NCBI GenBank assembly: GCA_040754375.1
Contig: JBFMCT010000007.1
Coordinates: 37,131 to 101,130 of the forward strand
Source: Actinomycetota bacterium
Lineage (GTDB): Bacteria; Actinomycetota; Acidimicrobiia; Acidimicrobiales; AC-14
DNA length: 64,000 nt
Direction of reading: 5' to 3'
Shown: positions 47,848 through 56,223 of the stretch, in pieces
Layout of the letters: every line of letters begins with the position of its first letter
Numbering within the stretch: the first letter of the stretch is position 1
The notes under the pieces: model-generated
The model's input: the letters and a program-made list of their open reading frames with translations, nothing else
The model's database searches: none
What the model was told of the DNA's origin: nothing
Made by a program: the position numbers and the translations under genes

Positions 47848-47853
47848 TACCCT
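47848..47853 (+). promoter_or_regulatory. clpP -10 box (leaderless start)
   Basis: TACCCT matches TANNNT and ends eight bases before the clpP ATG at 47862; no ribosome-binding site lies between. This supports 47862 as both the start codon and the approximate transcript 5' end. Confidence 0.55.
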
Positions 47854-47861
47854 CGGCAGAC

Positions 47862-48470
47862 ATGATGCCCGATCAGCTCCTCCCGTCGGTAACGGCCCAG
47901 GTCGGCCCGGCCGACCGCAACTTCGACGTGTACACCCGGCTCCTCAAGGAGCGCATCGTCTTTCTGGGCACCCAGGTCGACGACTCGGCCGCCAACGACA
48001 TCTGCGCCAAGCTGATCCTCCTCGAGAGCGAGGACGCCGACCGCGACATCTTCCTCTACATCAACTCACCCGGTGGCTCGGTCTCGGCGGGCATGGCCAT
48101 CTACGACACCATGCAGTACGTGGCCTGCGACGTGGGCACGATCTGCCTGGGCATGGCCGCCTCCATGGGCCAGTTCCTGCTGTGCGCCGGCACCCCCGGC
48201 AAGCGCTACGCCCTGCCCCACTCGCGGGTGCTGATGCACCAGCCCTCGGCCCGCATGGAGGGCTCGGCCATCGACATCGCCATCCACGCCGAGCAGATCA
48301 TGTACACCAAGCGCATCATGGCCGAGCGCATCGCCCTGCACACCGGCCAGGAGGTCTCCCAGATCGAGACCGACTTCGACCGTGACCGCTGGTTCACGGC
48401 CCAGGAGGCCAAGGAATACGGCATCATCGACCACGTGATCCAGAAGTCCCGTCAGGTATCGGCCGCCTGA
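47862..48470 (+). CDS. clpP: ATP-dependent Clp protease proteolytic subunit
   Basis: This 202-residue serine peptidase forms the tetradecameric barrel used with ClpX or ClpC, and degrades tmRNA-tagged proteins. The catalytic serine is Ser101 in GMAASMGQFL, His126 lies in LMHQPSA, and the Asp is in the ETDFDRDR segment (171-175). IYINSPGGSVSAGMAIYDTM is intact. No second clpP, clpX or tig lies next to it, unlike the usual clpP1P2X cluster, so this is a stand-alone copy here. The next ATG (47865) is an equally possible start. Confidence 0.95.
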   Translation: MMPDQLLPSVTAQVGPADRNFDVYTRLLKERIVFLGTQVDDSAANDICAKLILLESEDADRDIFLYINSPGGSVSAGMAIYDTMQYVACDVGTICLGMAASMGQFLLCAGTPGKRYALPHSRVLMHQPSARMEGSAIDIAIHAEQIMYTKRIMAERIALHTGQEVSQIETDFDRDRWFTAQEAKEYGIIDHVIQKSRQVSAA

Positions 48471-48486
48471 CTGGCGGCCGGGCGAC

Positions 48487-49407
48487 GTGCGGGTACTGGT
48501 CAGCGGTTCGAGCGGGCTCATCGGGGGGGCCGTGGTCAGGTCGCTGGAGGCCGACGGCCACCAGGTCACCCGCCTGGTCAGGGGCCTGCCCGGGCCCGGT
48601 CAGGCGGCCTGGGACATCAAGGAGGGCACGGTGGACGCCGCCGCCCTGGAGGGCCACGACGCCGTCGTCCACCTGGCCGGGGCGGGCATTGGCGACCACC
48701 GGTGGACCGGCAAGTACAAGCGCGAGGTGCTCGACAGCCGGGTGCAGGGGACATCGCTGCTGGCCCGTACCCTCGCCGGCCTCGACGCCCGGCCCCGCGT
48801 GCTGGTCTCGGGGTCGGCCGTCGGTTACTACGGCGACCGGGGCGACGAACCGCTGACCGAGCAGTGCGGGCCGGGCCGCGGGTTCCTGGCCGACGTCGTT
48901 CGCCGGTGGGAGGAGGCCACGGCCCCTGCCGAGGACGCCGGCACCCGGGTGGTGCACGTGCGCAGCGGGATCGTCCAGGCCGGTTGGGGGGGTGCCCTCC
49001 GACGCCTGATGCTGCCGTTCAAGCTCGGCTTCGGAGGGCGATGGGGGAGCGGAAAGCAGTGGCTGAGCTGGGTCCACATCGACGACGAGGTGGCCGCCAT
49101 CCGGCGGGCCATCGACGACGACGGCCTGTCCGGGCCGCTCAACGCCACCTCGCCCAACCCGGCCACGGTGCGCGACTACACGGCCGCCCTGGGCCGGGCC
49201 CTGCACCGGCCCGCGGTGGTGCCCACGCCCACCTTCGCCCTCAACGCCCTGCTCGGCACCGAGATGGTGGCCGAGATGCTGCTCGGAGGCCAGCGGGTGC
49301 TGCCGGCCAAGCTGGAGGCGGCCGGCTTCGAGTTCGGCCACCCCGACCTCGACGAGGCCTTGGCCGACGTGGTGGCCGCATCCAAGAGCCCCCAGGACAG
49401 GCGTTGA
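48487..49407 (+). CDS. TIGR01777-family NAD-dependent epimerase-like protein
   Basis: This 306-residue protein has an N-terminal Rossmann motif VLVSGSSGLIGGAVVRSL and the family segments DAVVHLAGAGIGDHRWTGKYKREVLDSRV, VSGSAVGYYGDRGDE and FLADVVRRWEEAT. The C-terminal DUF1731-like part reads KLEAAGFEFGHPDLDEAL. The family (YfcH/SulA-like, SDR39U1) has no firm substrate. It starts at GTG 48487, 16 nt after clpP, and its TGA is shared with the RidA gene start (TTGA). Confidence 0.9.
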   Translation: MRVLVSGSSGLIGGAVVRSLEADGHQVTRLVRGLPGPGQAAWDIKEGTVDAAALEGHDAVVHLAGAGIGDHRWTGKYKREVLDSRVQGTSLLARTLAGLDARPRVLVSGSAVGYYGDRGDEPLTEQCGPGRGFLADVVRRWEEATAPAEDAGTRVVHVRSGIVQAGWGGALRRLMLPFKLGFGGRWGSGKQWLSWVHIDDEVAAIRRAIDDDGLSGPLNATSPNPATVRDYTAALGRALHRPAVVPTPTFALNALLGTEMVAEMLLGGQRVLPAKLEAAGFEFGHPDLDEALADVVAASKSPQDRR

Positions 49408-49796
49408 CTCCGGGCCGGCCCCGCCGGCGGGTCAGCTCGGGCTCGCCTTGGGAGCCGGTGATCGGGTTCAGCCGGGCCGTGCGGGTCGGCGACCGGGTGC
49501 TGGTCGCGGGCACCGCACCGGTGTGGCCCGACGGCTCGTGCGACCCCGATCCCGCGGCCCAGGCCGGGCGCTGCCTGGAGATCATCGAGGCCGCCCTGGC
49601 CGAGGCGGGTGCCACGGTGGCCGACGTCGTCCGTACGCGTATCTACCTGACCGACGCGGCCGACGTGGCGGCCGTGGGGGAGGTGCACGGCCGGGTGATG
49701 GCCGAGGCCCGCCCGGCGACCACGATCTTGGCCGTGGCCGCTCTGGCCGACCCCCGCTGGAAGGTCGAGATCGAAGCCGAGGCCGAAGTCGGCTGA
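49404..49796 (+). CDS. RidA/YjgF family protein
   Basis: This protein of about 130 residues belongs to the RidA superfamily, which hydrolyses reactive enamine/imine intermediates or acts in related pathways. Family patterns are SSGSPWEPVIGFSRAVRVGDRVLVAGTAPV, ADVVRTRIYLTDAADVAAVGEVHGRV and PATTILAVAALADP. The canonical Arg in VRTRIYL is present; the end WKVEIEAEAEV is the usual strand. TTG 49404, overlapping the previous stop, is needed to include the conserved SGSPWE region; GTG 49458 would remove it. Confidence 0.88.
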   Translation: MTPGRPRRRVSSGSPWEPVIGFSRAVRVGDRVLVAGTAPVWPDGSCDPDPAAQAGRCLEIIEAALAEAGATVADVVRTRIYLTDAADVAAVGEVHGRVMAEARPATTILAVAALADPRWKVEIEAEAEVG

Positions 49797-49825
49797 AGGG
49801 GGGGCATGGTGGCTGCCCGCGGCAT

Positions 49826-49831
49826 TAGCCT
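49826..49831 (+). promoter_or_regulatory. -10 box before HxlR-type regulator
   Basis: TAGCCT ends six bases before the ATG at 49838, with no ribosome-binding site, as in other leaderless genes of this window. Confidence 0.45.
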
Positions 49832-49837
49832 TGGTTT

Positions 49838-50209
49838 ATGGACGCAAGGGGCGAGATGAGCGGGTTCTGCCCCCTCTACCACCGTGCCATCGAGATCATC
49901 GGCCGGCGGTGGACGGGGGCCATCGTGCGGGCCCTGTTGGCCGGCAACCGGCGGTTCTGCGAGGTCCGTTCGACGATCCCCGGCCTTTCCGACCGCCTTC
50001 TGTCGGAACGGCTCAAGGAGCTGGAGGCCGAGGGCATCGTGGAGCGGCTGGTCAGTGGGTGCGCCCCGATGCGCATCGAGTACCGGCTGACGGCCAAGGG
50101 CGAGGCTTTGGCGGCCGTCGTCGGGGCGGCGTCGGCCTGGGCGGAGCGCTGGCTGGCGCCCGCGCCGGTCGGGGCCGGGGCTCAGGCCGGGGGCGAGCCC
50201 AGGGCCTGA
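49838..50209 (+). CDS. HxlR family winged-helix transcriptional regulator
   Basis: This 123-residue regulator has the HxlR pattern: FCPLYHRAIEIIGRRWTGAIVRALLAGNRRFCEVRSTIPGLS with a cysteine near residue 11, then LSERLKELEAEGIVER and EYRLTAKGEAL. The family responds to aldehydes, oxidants or quinones. Its final 28 nt overlap the end of the convergent cystathionine gamma-synthase gene, giving antisense 3' ends. No obvious target gene is adjacent on its own strand. Confidence 0.88.
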   Translation: MDARGEMSGFCPLYHRAIEIIGRRWTGAIVRALLAGNRRFCEVRSTIPGLSDRLLSERLKELEAEGIVERLVSGCAPMRIEYRLTAKGEALAAVVGAASAWAERWLAPAPVGAGAQAGGEPRA

Positions 50210-51348
50210 GCGAGGTCGGCCACCAGGTCGCCGGTGTCCTCGATGCCGACCGAGATGCGGATCAGGCCGGGGTCGACCTCCAGGGGTGAGCCCACCACTG
50301 AGGCATGGGTCATGCGGGCCGGGTGCTCGATCAGCGACTCGACCCCGCCCAGCGACTCGGCCAGGGTGAAGACCCTTGTGGCGGCCACCGCAGCCAGCGC
50401 CCCCTCCTCGCCGCCTTGGACCGTGAACGAGACCATGGCCCCGAACCGGCGCATCTGCCGAGCGGCCACGTCGTGGCCCGGGTGGGTGGGCAGGCCCGGG
50501 TAGCGCACGCTGGCCACCGCGGGGTGCGAGGCCAGCATGGCCACCACCGCCTCGGCGTTGTCGCAGTGGCGGGCCATGCGCACGGCAAGGGTCTTGACCC
50601 CTCGCAGCACCAGGAAGCAGTCGAAGGGGCCGGGCACGGCCCCGGCGGCCCGCTGCACGAACCCGATGCGTTCGGCCAAGGCGGCGTCGTTGCAGGCCAC
50701 GAAGCCGCCCACCACGTCGGAGTGGCCTCCCAGGTACTTGGTGGCCGAGTGCACGACGATGTCGGCCCCCAGGGCCAGGGGCTGCTGGAGCCACGGGGTG
50801 GCGAAGGTGTTGTCGACCACGCACAGGGCGCCCCGCCCGTGGGCGATCTCGGCCACCGCCGCGATGTCGACGATGCCCAGCAGCGGGTTGGTCGGGGACT
50901 CCACCCAGACCATGGCCGTCTCGGGGCGCCAGGCCGCCTCCACGGCCGCCGGGTCGGCCAGGTCGACGGGGGTCATGTCGGCGTCGAGGACCCGGGCCAG
51001 CAGCCGGTAGGTGCCGCCGTAGGCGTCGTGGGGGATCAGGATGTGCTGGCCGGGGCGCAGGCCCCGCAGCACGGCGTCCTCGGCGGCCATGCCACTGGCG
51101 AAGGCGAAGCCGTGGCGGGCGCCCTCCAGCGAGGCCAGGCACGCCTCCAGGGCGGCCCGGGTGGGGTTGGCCGACCGGGAGTACTCGTAGCCCTTGTGGC
51201 GGCCCACCCCCTCGTGGGCGAACGTCGAGGTGGCGTAGATCGGGGTCACCACCGCCCCGGTGGCCGGGTCGGGGGGCTGGCCCACGTGGATGGCCCGGGT
51301 GTCGAACCCCATGTGCTCGAAGCCGTCGCCGGCCGGCACCTCGGTCAC
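50182..51348 (-). CDS. Cystathionine gamma-synthase/gamma-lyase (PLP-dependent)
   Basis: This 388-residue Cys/Met-metabolism PLP enzyme has the SATKYLGGHSDVVGG active site with the PLP lysine, YEYSRSANPTRAALE, SGMAAEDAV and ESPTNPLLGIVDI motifs. Sequence alone does not separate cystathionine gamma-synthase (forward, from O-succinyl/acetylhomoserine) from gamma-lyase (reverse transsulfuration). The tandem cystathionine beta-synthase gene 10 nt upstream favours the reverse route, homocysteine to cysteine, with this enzyme as lyase. The C-terminal 28 nt overlap the HxlR gene. Confidence 0.9.
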   Translation of the reverse strand: MTEVPAGDGFEHMGFDTRAIHVGQPPDPATGAVVTPIYATSTFAHEGVGRHKGYEYSRSANPTRAALEACLASLEGARHGFAFASGMAAEDAVLRGLRPGQHILIPHDAYGGTYRLLARVLDADMTPVDLADPAAVEAAWRPETAMVWVESPTNPLLGIVDIAAVAEIAHGRGALCVVDNTFATPWLQQPLALGADIVVHSATKYLGGHSDVVGGFVACNDAALAERIGFVQRAAGAVPGPFDCFLVLRGVKTLAVRMARHCDNAEAVVAMLASHPAVASVRYPGLPTHPGHDVAARQMRRFGAMVSFTVQGGEEGALAAVAATRVFTLAESLGGVESLIEHPARMTHASVVGSPLEVDPGLIRISVGIEDTGDLVADLAQALGSPPA

Positions 51349-51358
51349 CGGGCCCCTG

Positions 51359-53008
51359 TCACCGCTGGCTCAGGAAGCCGAGCACGTCGGAGCGGGTGAG
51401 GATGCCGACGGGGTGGCCGGAATCGACGACCAGGACGGCCGAGGCCGCCTCCAGGCGCTCCACGGCCAGGTCGACCTGCTCGCCCGCGCCCACCGTGGGC
51501 AGCGGTGCGCTCATGGCCTTGGCCACCGGCCAGTCGAGGGCCGACGGGTCGCGGAACACCAGGTCGAGCAGGCCCCGGTCGTGGACCGCCCCCACCACCT
51601 CGGCCATGGCCAGGGGCAGTTCGGCCTTGACCACCGGGGCCTGGGACACCTCGTACTCCCGCAGCACGGCCACGGCCGAGCGCACGGTCTCGTCGGGGTG
51701 GACGTGGACCAGCACGGGCAGCTCGCCGCTCTTGCGGGCCAGGACCTCGGCCACCGTCTGGCCCCCGGCCCGCAGGAAGCCGAAGTCGGCCATCCACTCG
51801 TCGTTGTAGAGCTTGGACAGGTAGCCACGGCCCGAGTCGGGGACCACCACGACCACCACGTCGTCGGGCCCGAGCTCGGCGCCCACCTGCAGGGCGGCCC
51901 ACACGGCCGTGCCCCCCGAGCCCCCCAGCAGGATGCCCTCCTCGCGGGTCACCCGGCGGGCCGTCAGGAACGAGTCGCGGTCGGTCACCATCACCGTACG
52001 GTCCACGACCGAGGGGTCGAAGGTGGGCGGCCAGAAGTCCTCCCCGATGCCCTCCACCAGGTAGGGGCGCCCGCTGCCCCCCGAGTACACCGAGCCTTCG
52101 GGGTCGGCCCCGATGACCTGCACGGCCGGGTTGCGGGCCTTGAGGGCGCGGGCCACACCGGTGATGGTGCCCCCGGTGCCGATGCCGGCCACCAGGTGGG
52201 TGACCCGGCCGGCCGTCTGGCGCCAGATCTCGGGCCCGGTCGAGCGCTCGTGGGCCAGGGGGTTCTCGGGGTTGTGGTACTGGTCGGGCTGGAAGGCCCC
52301 GGGGATCTCGGCCGCCAGGCGGGCGGCCACCGAGTAGTAGGACTCGGGGTGGTCGGGGGCCACGGCCGTGGGGCACACGACCACCTCGGCCCCGTAGGCC
52401 CGCAACAGGTCGACCTTCTCCCGGCTCATCTTGTCGGGCATCACGAAGATGCACCGGTAGCGGTGGCGGGCGGCGATGATGGCCAGGCCCACCCCGGTGT
52501 TGCCCGACGTGGGCTCCACGATGGTCCCGCCCCGGCGCAGGAGGCCGGCCCGTTCGGCGGCCTCGACCATGGCGATGGCCGGACGGTCCTTCACGCTCCC
52601 GCCCGGGTTGAGCAGCTCCAACTTGGCCAGCAGGTGGCACGAAAGGTCGCGGCCCACCCGGTCGAGGCGGACCAGGGGGGTGTTGCCCACCAGCCCGAGC
52701 AGGGAGCCGGCCGCCTCCATGGGCGCCCCCGGGTCGGTCACGGGCCGCACGGCGATGTCGTGCGGGGCCGGACCGGCCGAGTCGGTGTAGAGGGTCACGG
52801 GCAGGCCGGCGTGGTGGAGGGCGATGGCCACCCGCCGGGTGGCGGCGTCGTCGTCGCCCAACACACCCACCTCCCGGGGGATGCGGGTGCGCAGCTCGGC
52901 GATCAGGTCAGGGGGCGGCCCTGCGGCCGGCGACCTGGTGACCAACGCGGCACGGGCAGCCAACCTCTCGGTTGGCTGCCCGTCGCCGACTACTACGAGT
53001 ACGTCCAA
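51359..53008 (-). CDS. cbs: Cystathionine beta-synthase with extra N-terminal domain
   Basis: This 549-residue reading has the PLP core from residue 97 (SLLGLVGNTPLVRL, PLP Lys140 in NPGGSVKDR, PTSGNTGVG, GIGTGGTITGVARAL) and two CBS domains at the C-terminus (about 420-549). Cystathionine beta-synthases join serine and homocysteine. The first 96 residues are not part of the family. Codon use with nearly all G/C third positions in residues 35-96 shows that most of it is translated. The TTG at 53008 has no ribosome site, and residues 1-20 overlap a perfect hairpin, so the true start may lie inside; ATG 52720 gives the normal enzyme. Confidence 0.88.
   Translation of the reverse strand: MDVLVVVGDGQPTERLAARAALVTRSPAAGPPPDLIAELRTRIPREVGVLGDDDAATRRVAIALHHAGLPVTLYTDSAGPAPHDIAVRPVTDPGAPMEAAGSLLGLVGNTPLVRLDRVGRDLSCHLLAKLELLNPGGSVKDRPAIAMVEAAERAGLLRRGGTIVEPTSGNTGVGLAIIAARHRYRCIFVMPDKMSREKVDLLRAYGAEVVVCPTAVAPDHPESYYSVAARLAAEIPGAFQPDQYHNPENPLAHERSTGPEIWRQTAGRVTHLVAGIGTGGTITGVARALKARNPAVQVIGADPEGSVYSGGSGRPYLVEGIGEDFWPPTFDPSVVDRTVMVTDRDSFLTARRVTREEGILLGGSGGTAVWAALQVGAELGPDDVVVVVVPDSGRGYLSKLYNDEWMADFGFLRAGGQTVAEVLARKSGELPVLVHVHPDETVRSAVAVLREYEVSQAPVVKAELPLAMAEVVGAVHDRGLLDLVFRDPSALDWPVAKAMSAPLPTVGAGEQVDLAVERLEAASAVLVVDSGHPVGILTRSDVLGFLSQR
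52952..52983. repeat. 14-bp perfect inverted repeat in the 5' part of cbs
   Basis: ACGGGCAGCCAACC and its exact complement flank a 4-base loop. It lies within codons 9-19 of the longest cbs reading. It may be an intrinsic terminator or attenuator ahead of the real cbs start. Confidence 0.55.
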
Positions 53009-53032
53009 GACAGAGGGAGCGGCTGGCCGCTC

Positions 53033-53542
53033 CTACCAGCCGCCGCCGACGACCTTCTGCTTCGTCCACCCGCTGGTCGGGAGGCCGATGTAGTACTGGC
53101 CGGGAGGTGTGACGCCGCCCCGGGCGGCCACCAGCTCCTGGCGTACGGTGAACGCCTGCCGGGCCATGACGTAGAGCTCGTCGGACAGGCTGCGCTTGAT
53201 GACGGGGAAGACGTCCCGCTCCTCGCGCGAGGTGTGCAGCAGGAACTGCTTCTGCAGGCGCTTGACGAGCTTGGCCTCGTCGGGGTCACCCGGGTCGAGG
53301 TTCTGGATGTCGGCCGACAGGTCCTTGATGCGGTCGTGGGTCGCACCCTGGGCCTCGGCCAGCGAGGCGTTGAGGCTGGCGACGACGGGGAGCACGACCT
53401 CGTCCTCGACGGCTCCGTAGACCTCGATCTCCTCCAGGATGTTGTTGAGCAGCTGTCGCTCGCCCAGCGTGTACCTGTTGAGCAGGTTCTCGATCTTCTT
53501 GTGGTAGTCCCAGAGGACTTTCCAGATCACGACGCCCCCCAT
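53033..53542 (-). CDS. Hemerythrin-like HHE domain protein
   Basis: This 169-residue four-helix protein has HHE-domain features: DYHKKIENLLNRY near residue 12, EVYGAVEDEVVLPVV, THDRIKDL and LLHTSREERDVFPVI, where His and Glu residues would hold a di-iron site for oxygen or NO sensing or repair. The ATG at 53542 has an excellent AAGGAGG seven bases upstream, unlike the many leaderless genes here. It lies between cbs and the sulfite reductase gene, so a role protecting iron-sulfur or sulfur metabolism from oxidants is possible but only inferred. Confidence 0.8.
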   Translation of the reverse strand: MGGVVIWKVLWDYHKKIENLLNRYTLGERQLLNNILEEIEVYGAVEDEVVLPVVASLNASLAEAQGATHDRIKDLSADIQNLDPGDPDEAKLVKRLQKQFLLHTSREERDVFPVIKRSLSDELYVMARQAFTVRQELVAARGGVTPPGQYYIGLPTSGWTKQKVVGGGW

Positions 53543-53650
53543 GCGGCGCCCTCCTTGTCTCGGTGGCTGGCCTCTACGGCGCGGGTAGGTCGGGCACAAT
53601 CATGGCGGAACGGGGCGCCGCGTGCACGCCGGACCAAAATCTCGGAAAAG

Positions 53651-53680
53651 TTGATCAGGTAAATCAGGAATTGGTACGGT
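53651..53680 (+). promoter_or_regulatory. Promoter of sulfite reductase operon with TGAT-N7-ATCA dyad
   Basis: TTGATC (53651-53656) and TACGGT (53675-53680) are spaced 18 bp, a good -35/-10 pair in an AT-rich island. TGAT and ATCA (53652-53666) form a dyad overlapping the -35 element, a likely operator for a sulfur or iron-sulfur regulator. A GAGGAG ribosome site precedes the ATG at 53713. Confidence 0.55.
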
Positions 53681-53712
53681 GTGGTCGCGCTCCCCGACCC
53701 GAGGAGGCCGCC

Positions 53713-55512
53713 ATGGCCGTCACCCCCCACACAACCTCGCTCCCGATCAGCCCTGAGGCCCTCGCGGACATCGAGAAGTTCGAGCAGCAGCTCGCCCGCT
53801 ACCTGGCCGGTGAGCTCGAAGAAGACGTCTTCCGGGTCTTCCGCCTCAACAACGGCATCTACGGCCAGCGCCAGGGCGGGCACAACCAGATGGTGCGGGT
53901 CAAGGTGCCCTACGGCTCGCTGACCCCCGACCAGCTCGACCGCCTGGCCCACGTCGCCGACACCTACAGCCGGGGCTGGGGCCACATCACCACCCGCCAG
54001 AACATCCAGTTCCACTTCGTCCCCCTGGAGCAGGTCCCCCAGGTGATGCGGGAGCTGGCCGAGGTGGGCCTCACCACCCGGGAGGCGTGCGGCGACACGG
54101 TCCGCAACGTGCAGGGCTGCCACCTGGCCGGGGCCTGCCCGTTCGAGGTGCTCGACATCAGCCCGTGGGCCGAGGCCGCCCACCGCCACTTCCTGCGCTC
54201 GCCCATCGCCCAGCGCCTGCCCCGCAAGTTCAAGATCAACTTCTCGGGCTGCGCCACCGACTGCGGCCAGGCCATGTTCAACGACGTGGGCGTGGTGGCC
54301 GTGGCCCGGCCCCGCGAGGACGGGTCGGTCGAGCCCGGCTTCCGGGTGTTCATCGCCGGGGGCCTGGGGGCCAACCCCCACCCCGCCCAGGCTCTGGAGG
54401 AGTTCACCTCCCGAGAGGACCTGCTGCCGACCATCGAGGCCGTGCTCAGGGTCTTCGACCGGTCCGGCAACCGGGAGAACAAGCTGCGGGCCCGGCTCAA
54501 GTGGCTGGTCGACACCATCGGCATCGACGAGCTACGGGCCCGGGTGCTCAAGGAGCGCCGGTTCCTGGTGGCCAGCGCCACCTGGCCGGGCCCGGGCGTG
54601 CCCGAAGTGGTCCGGGAGCAGGGTGACGCCCCCGCGGGCGTGAGCACCTCGGTGGAGGCGACCCCGGTGGGCACCCCCGTCACGCTGCGGCCCCGGCCCG
54701 GCGCCGAGGCCGACCCCTACTCGGTGTGGGAGCAGGCCAACGTGGTCCGGGGCGTGGCCAAGGGCACCGTCTCGGCCATCGCCTTCGCCCGCCTGGGCGA
54801 CATCACCTCGGCCCAGTTCCGGGGCCTGGCCGCGGCCCAGCGCGCCTTGGGGGCCGAGGTCAGGGTCACCAACCGCCAGAACGTGGTTTTCCGGGGCCTC
54901 ACCGAGGGCCAGCTCTTCGACCTCCACTTCCGCCTGGACACGCTCGGTATGGCCGACCCCGGGGCCGAGATGGCCCGCGACGTGGTCGCCTGCCCGGGGG
55001 CCGACACCTGCAACCTGGCCGTCACCCAGAGCCGGGGCCTGGCCGACGACATCGGCCGGGCCCTCGACGAGGCCGGGCTGGCCGAGGTGGGCGGCATCCG
55101 CATCAACATCTCGGGCTGCACCAACTCCTGCGGCCAGCACCACATCAGCGACATCGGTTTCTTCGGGGCCGAGCGCCGGGCCCACGGGGTGTCCGCCCCC
55201 GGCTACCACATGCTGCTGGGGGGCCACGTGGGCCAGACCCAGATCGAGTTCGGGCAGAAGGCCATGCGCCTGCCCGCCCGCAACGTGAGCAAGGCCGTCG
55301 TGGCCGTCGTCGGCCGGTTCGCAGGTGAGCGGGAGGCGGGCGAGACGTTCCCCGACTGGCTGGCCCGGGCCGGGGGTGCCAAGGCCGTCGGGGCCGAGCT
55401 GGCCGAGCTCGACGTGTTCCCCACCCCCGACGACGGCCCCGACTTCTACGTCGACTTCGGTGAAACCGGTCCCTACGTCGCCACCATCGGCGCTTCGGAG
55501 TGCGCAACATGA
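53713..55512 (+). CDS. Assimilatory sulfite/nitrite reductase (ferredoxin-type, siroheme and 4Fe-4S)
   Basis: This 599-residue enzyme has two ferredoxin-like domains each followed by a catalytic half. The 4Fe-4S/siroheme cysteines are in CPGADTCNLAV and SGCTNSCGQHH of the C-terminal half. In the N-terminal half the related GCHLAGACPFEV and FSGCATDCGQAMF segments are partly degenerate. NIQFHFVPLEQVP and RQNVVFRGL are family signatures. Whether it reduces sulfite (SirA) or nitrite (NirA) cannot be decided from sequence alone, but the next gene, cysH, overlaps by four bases and strongly favours sulfite. Confidence 0.9.
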   Translation: MAVTPHTTSLPISPEALADIEKFEQQLARYLAGELEEDVFRVFRLNNGIYGQRQGGHNQMVRVKVPYGSLTPDQLDRLAHVADTYSRGWGHITTRQNIQFHFVPLEQVPQVMRELAEVGLTTREACGDTVRNVQGCHLAGACPFEVLDISPWAEAAHRHFLRSPIAQRLPRKFKINFSGCATDCGQAMFNDVGVVAVARPREDGSVEPGFRVFIAGGLGANPHPAQALEEFTSREDLLPTIEAVLRVFDRSGNRENKLRARLKWLVDTIGIDELRARVLKERRFLVASATWPGPGVPEVVREQGDAPAGVSTSVEATPVGTPVTLRPRPGAEADPYSVWEQANVVRGVAKGTVSAIAFARLGDITSAQFRGLAAAQRALGAEVRVTNRQNVVFRGLTEGQLFDLHFRLDTLGMADPGAEMARDVVACPGADTCNLAVTQSRGLADDIGRALDEAGLAEVGGIRINISGCTNSCGQHHISDIGFFGAERRAHGVSAPGYHMLLGGHVGQTQIEFGQKAMRLPARNVSKAVVAVVGRFAGEREAGETFPDWLARAGGAKAVGAELAELDVFPTPDDGPDFYVDFGETGPYVATIGASECAT

Positions 55513-56165
55513 CAGATCTGATGGAGCTCAGCTCGGTGTCCCACGACTTCGAGAGGGCCACCCCCGGCGAGATCATCGCCTGGGCGGCCGAGCGCTTCGG
55601 CGACCGGCTCACGCTGGCGTCGTCGTTCGAGGACGCCGTCCTCATCGACCTGGCCGTGTCAGTCCAGCCCGGCATCGAGGTGCTGTTCCTCGACACCCAG
55701 TACCACTTCGCCGAGACCCTGTGGTTCGTGGAGGAGGTGCGGCGCCGCTACGACCTCAACCTGCGGGTGATGAAGCCCCTCGTCGAGCCCGACAACCTGT
55801 GGCAGCTCGACGTGGCCGGCTGCTGCGGCGCCCGCAAGGTCGAGCCCCTCAACCGGGCCCTGGAGGGCAAGCTGGCCTGGGTCACCGGGCTCAAGCGTTC
55901 CGACGCGCCCACCCGGGCGGCCGCCCCCATCGTCTCGTGGGACGCGGGCCGCGGCCTGGTCAAGGTCAACCCCCTGGCCAACTGGACCGACGCCGACATC
56001 GCGGCCTACGCCCTCGAGCGCGAGCTACCAGTCAACCCCCTGGCCGAGCGGGGTTACCCCTCGATCGGCTGCTGGCCGTGCACCAAGCCCGTCGCCCCCG
56101 GCGAGGACCCCCGCTCGGGCCGCTGGTCGGGCCTCGACAAGACCGAGTGCGGCCTGCACGCATAG
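55509..56165 (+). CDS. cysH: Adenylylsulfate/phosphoadenylylsulfate reductase
   Basis: This 218-residue PAPS-reductase-fold enzyme forms sulfite from activated sulfate. The PP-loop-like SSFEDAVLIDL is near residue 40. The pairs CC (GCCGARK) and CxxC (GCWPCTKPV) indicate a 4Fe-4S cluster, so this is the plant/actinobacterial APS-reductase type, and the catalytic Cys lies in the final ECGLHA. ATG 55509 shares ATGA with the sulfite reductase stop; GTG 55500 is an alternative. Sulfate adenylyltransferase genes are not in the window. Confidence 0.93.
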   Translation: MTDLMELSSVSHDFERATPGEIIAWAAERFGDRLTLASSFEDAVLIDLAVSVQPGIEVLFLDTQYHFAETLWFVEEVRRRYDLNLRVMKPLVEPDNLWQLDVAGCCGARKVEPLNRALEGKLAWVTGLKRSDAPTRAAAPIVSWDAGRGLVKVNPLANWTDADIAAYALERELPVNPLAERGYPSIGCWPCTKPVAPGEDPRSGRWSGLDKTECGLHA

Positions 56166-56223
56166 GCACGACGATCGGGGCGACCGCCTGCTGTGGGGTC
56201 ACCCATAGGCGATACTTCCGCCC

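Noticed and set aside
50182..53008. SAM-type riboswitch upstream of the cystathionine enzyme genes
   Set aside because: The gap between the two genes is 10 nt and the region ahead of cbs shows only a simple hairpin without riboswitch core sequences.
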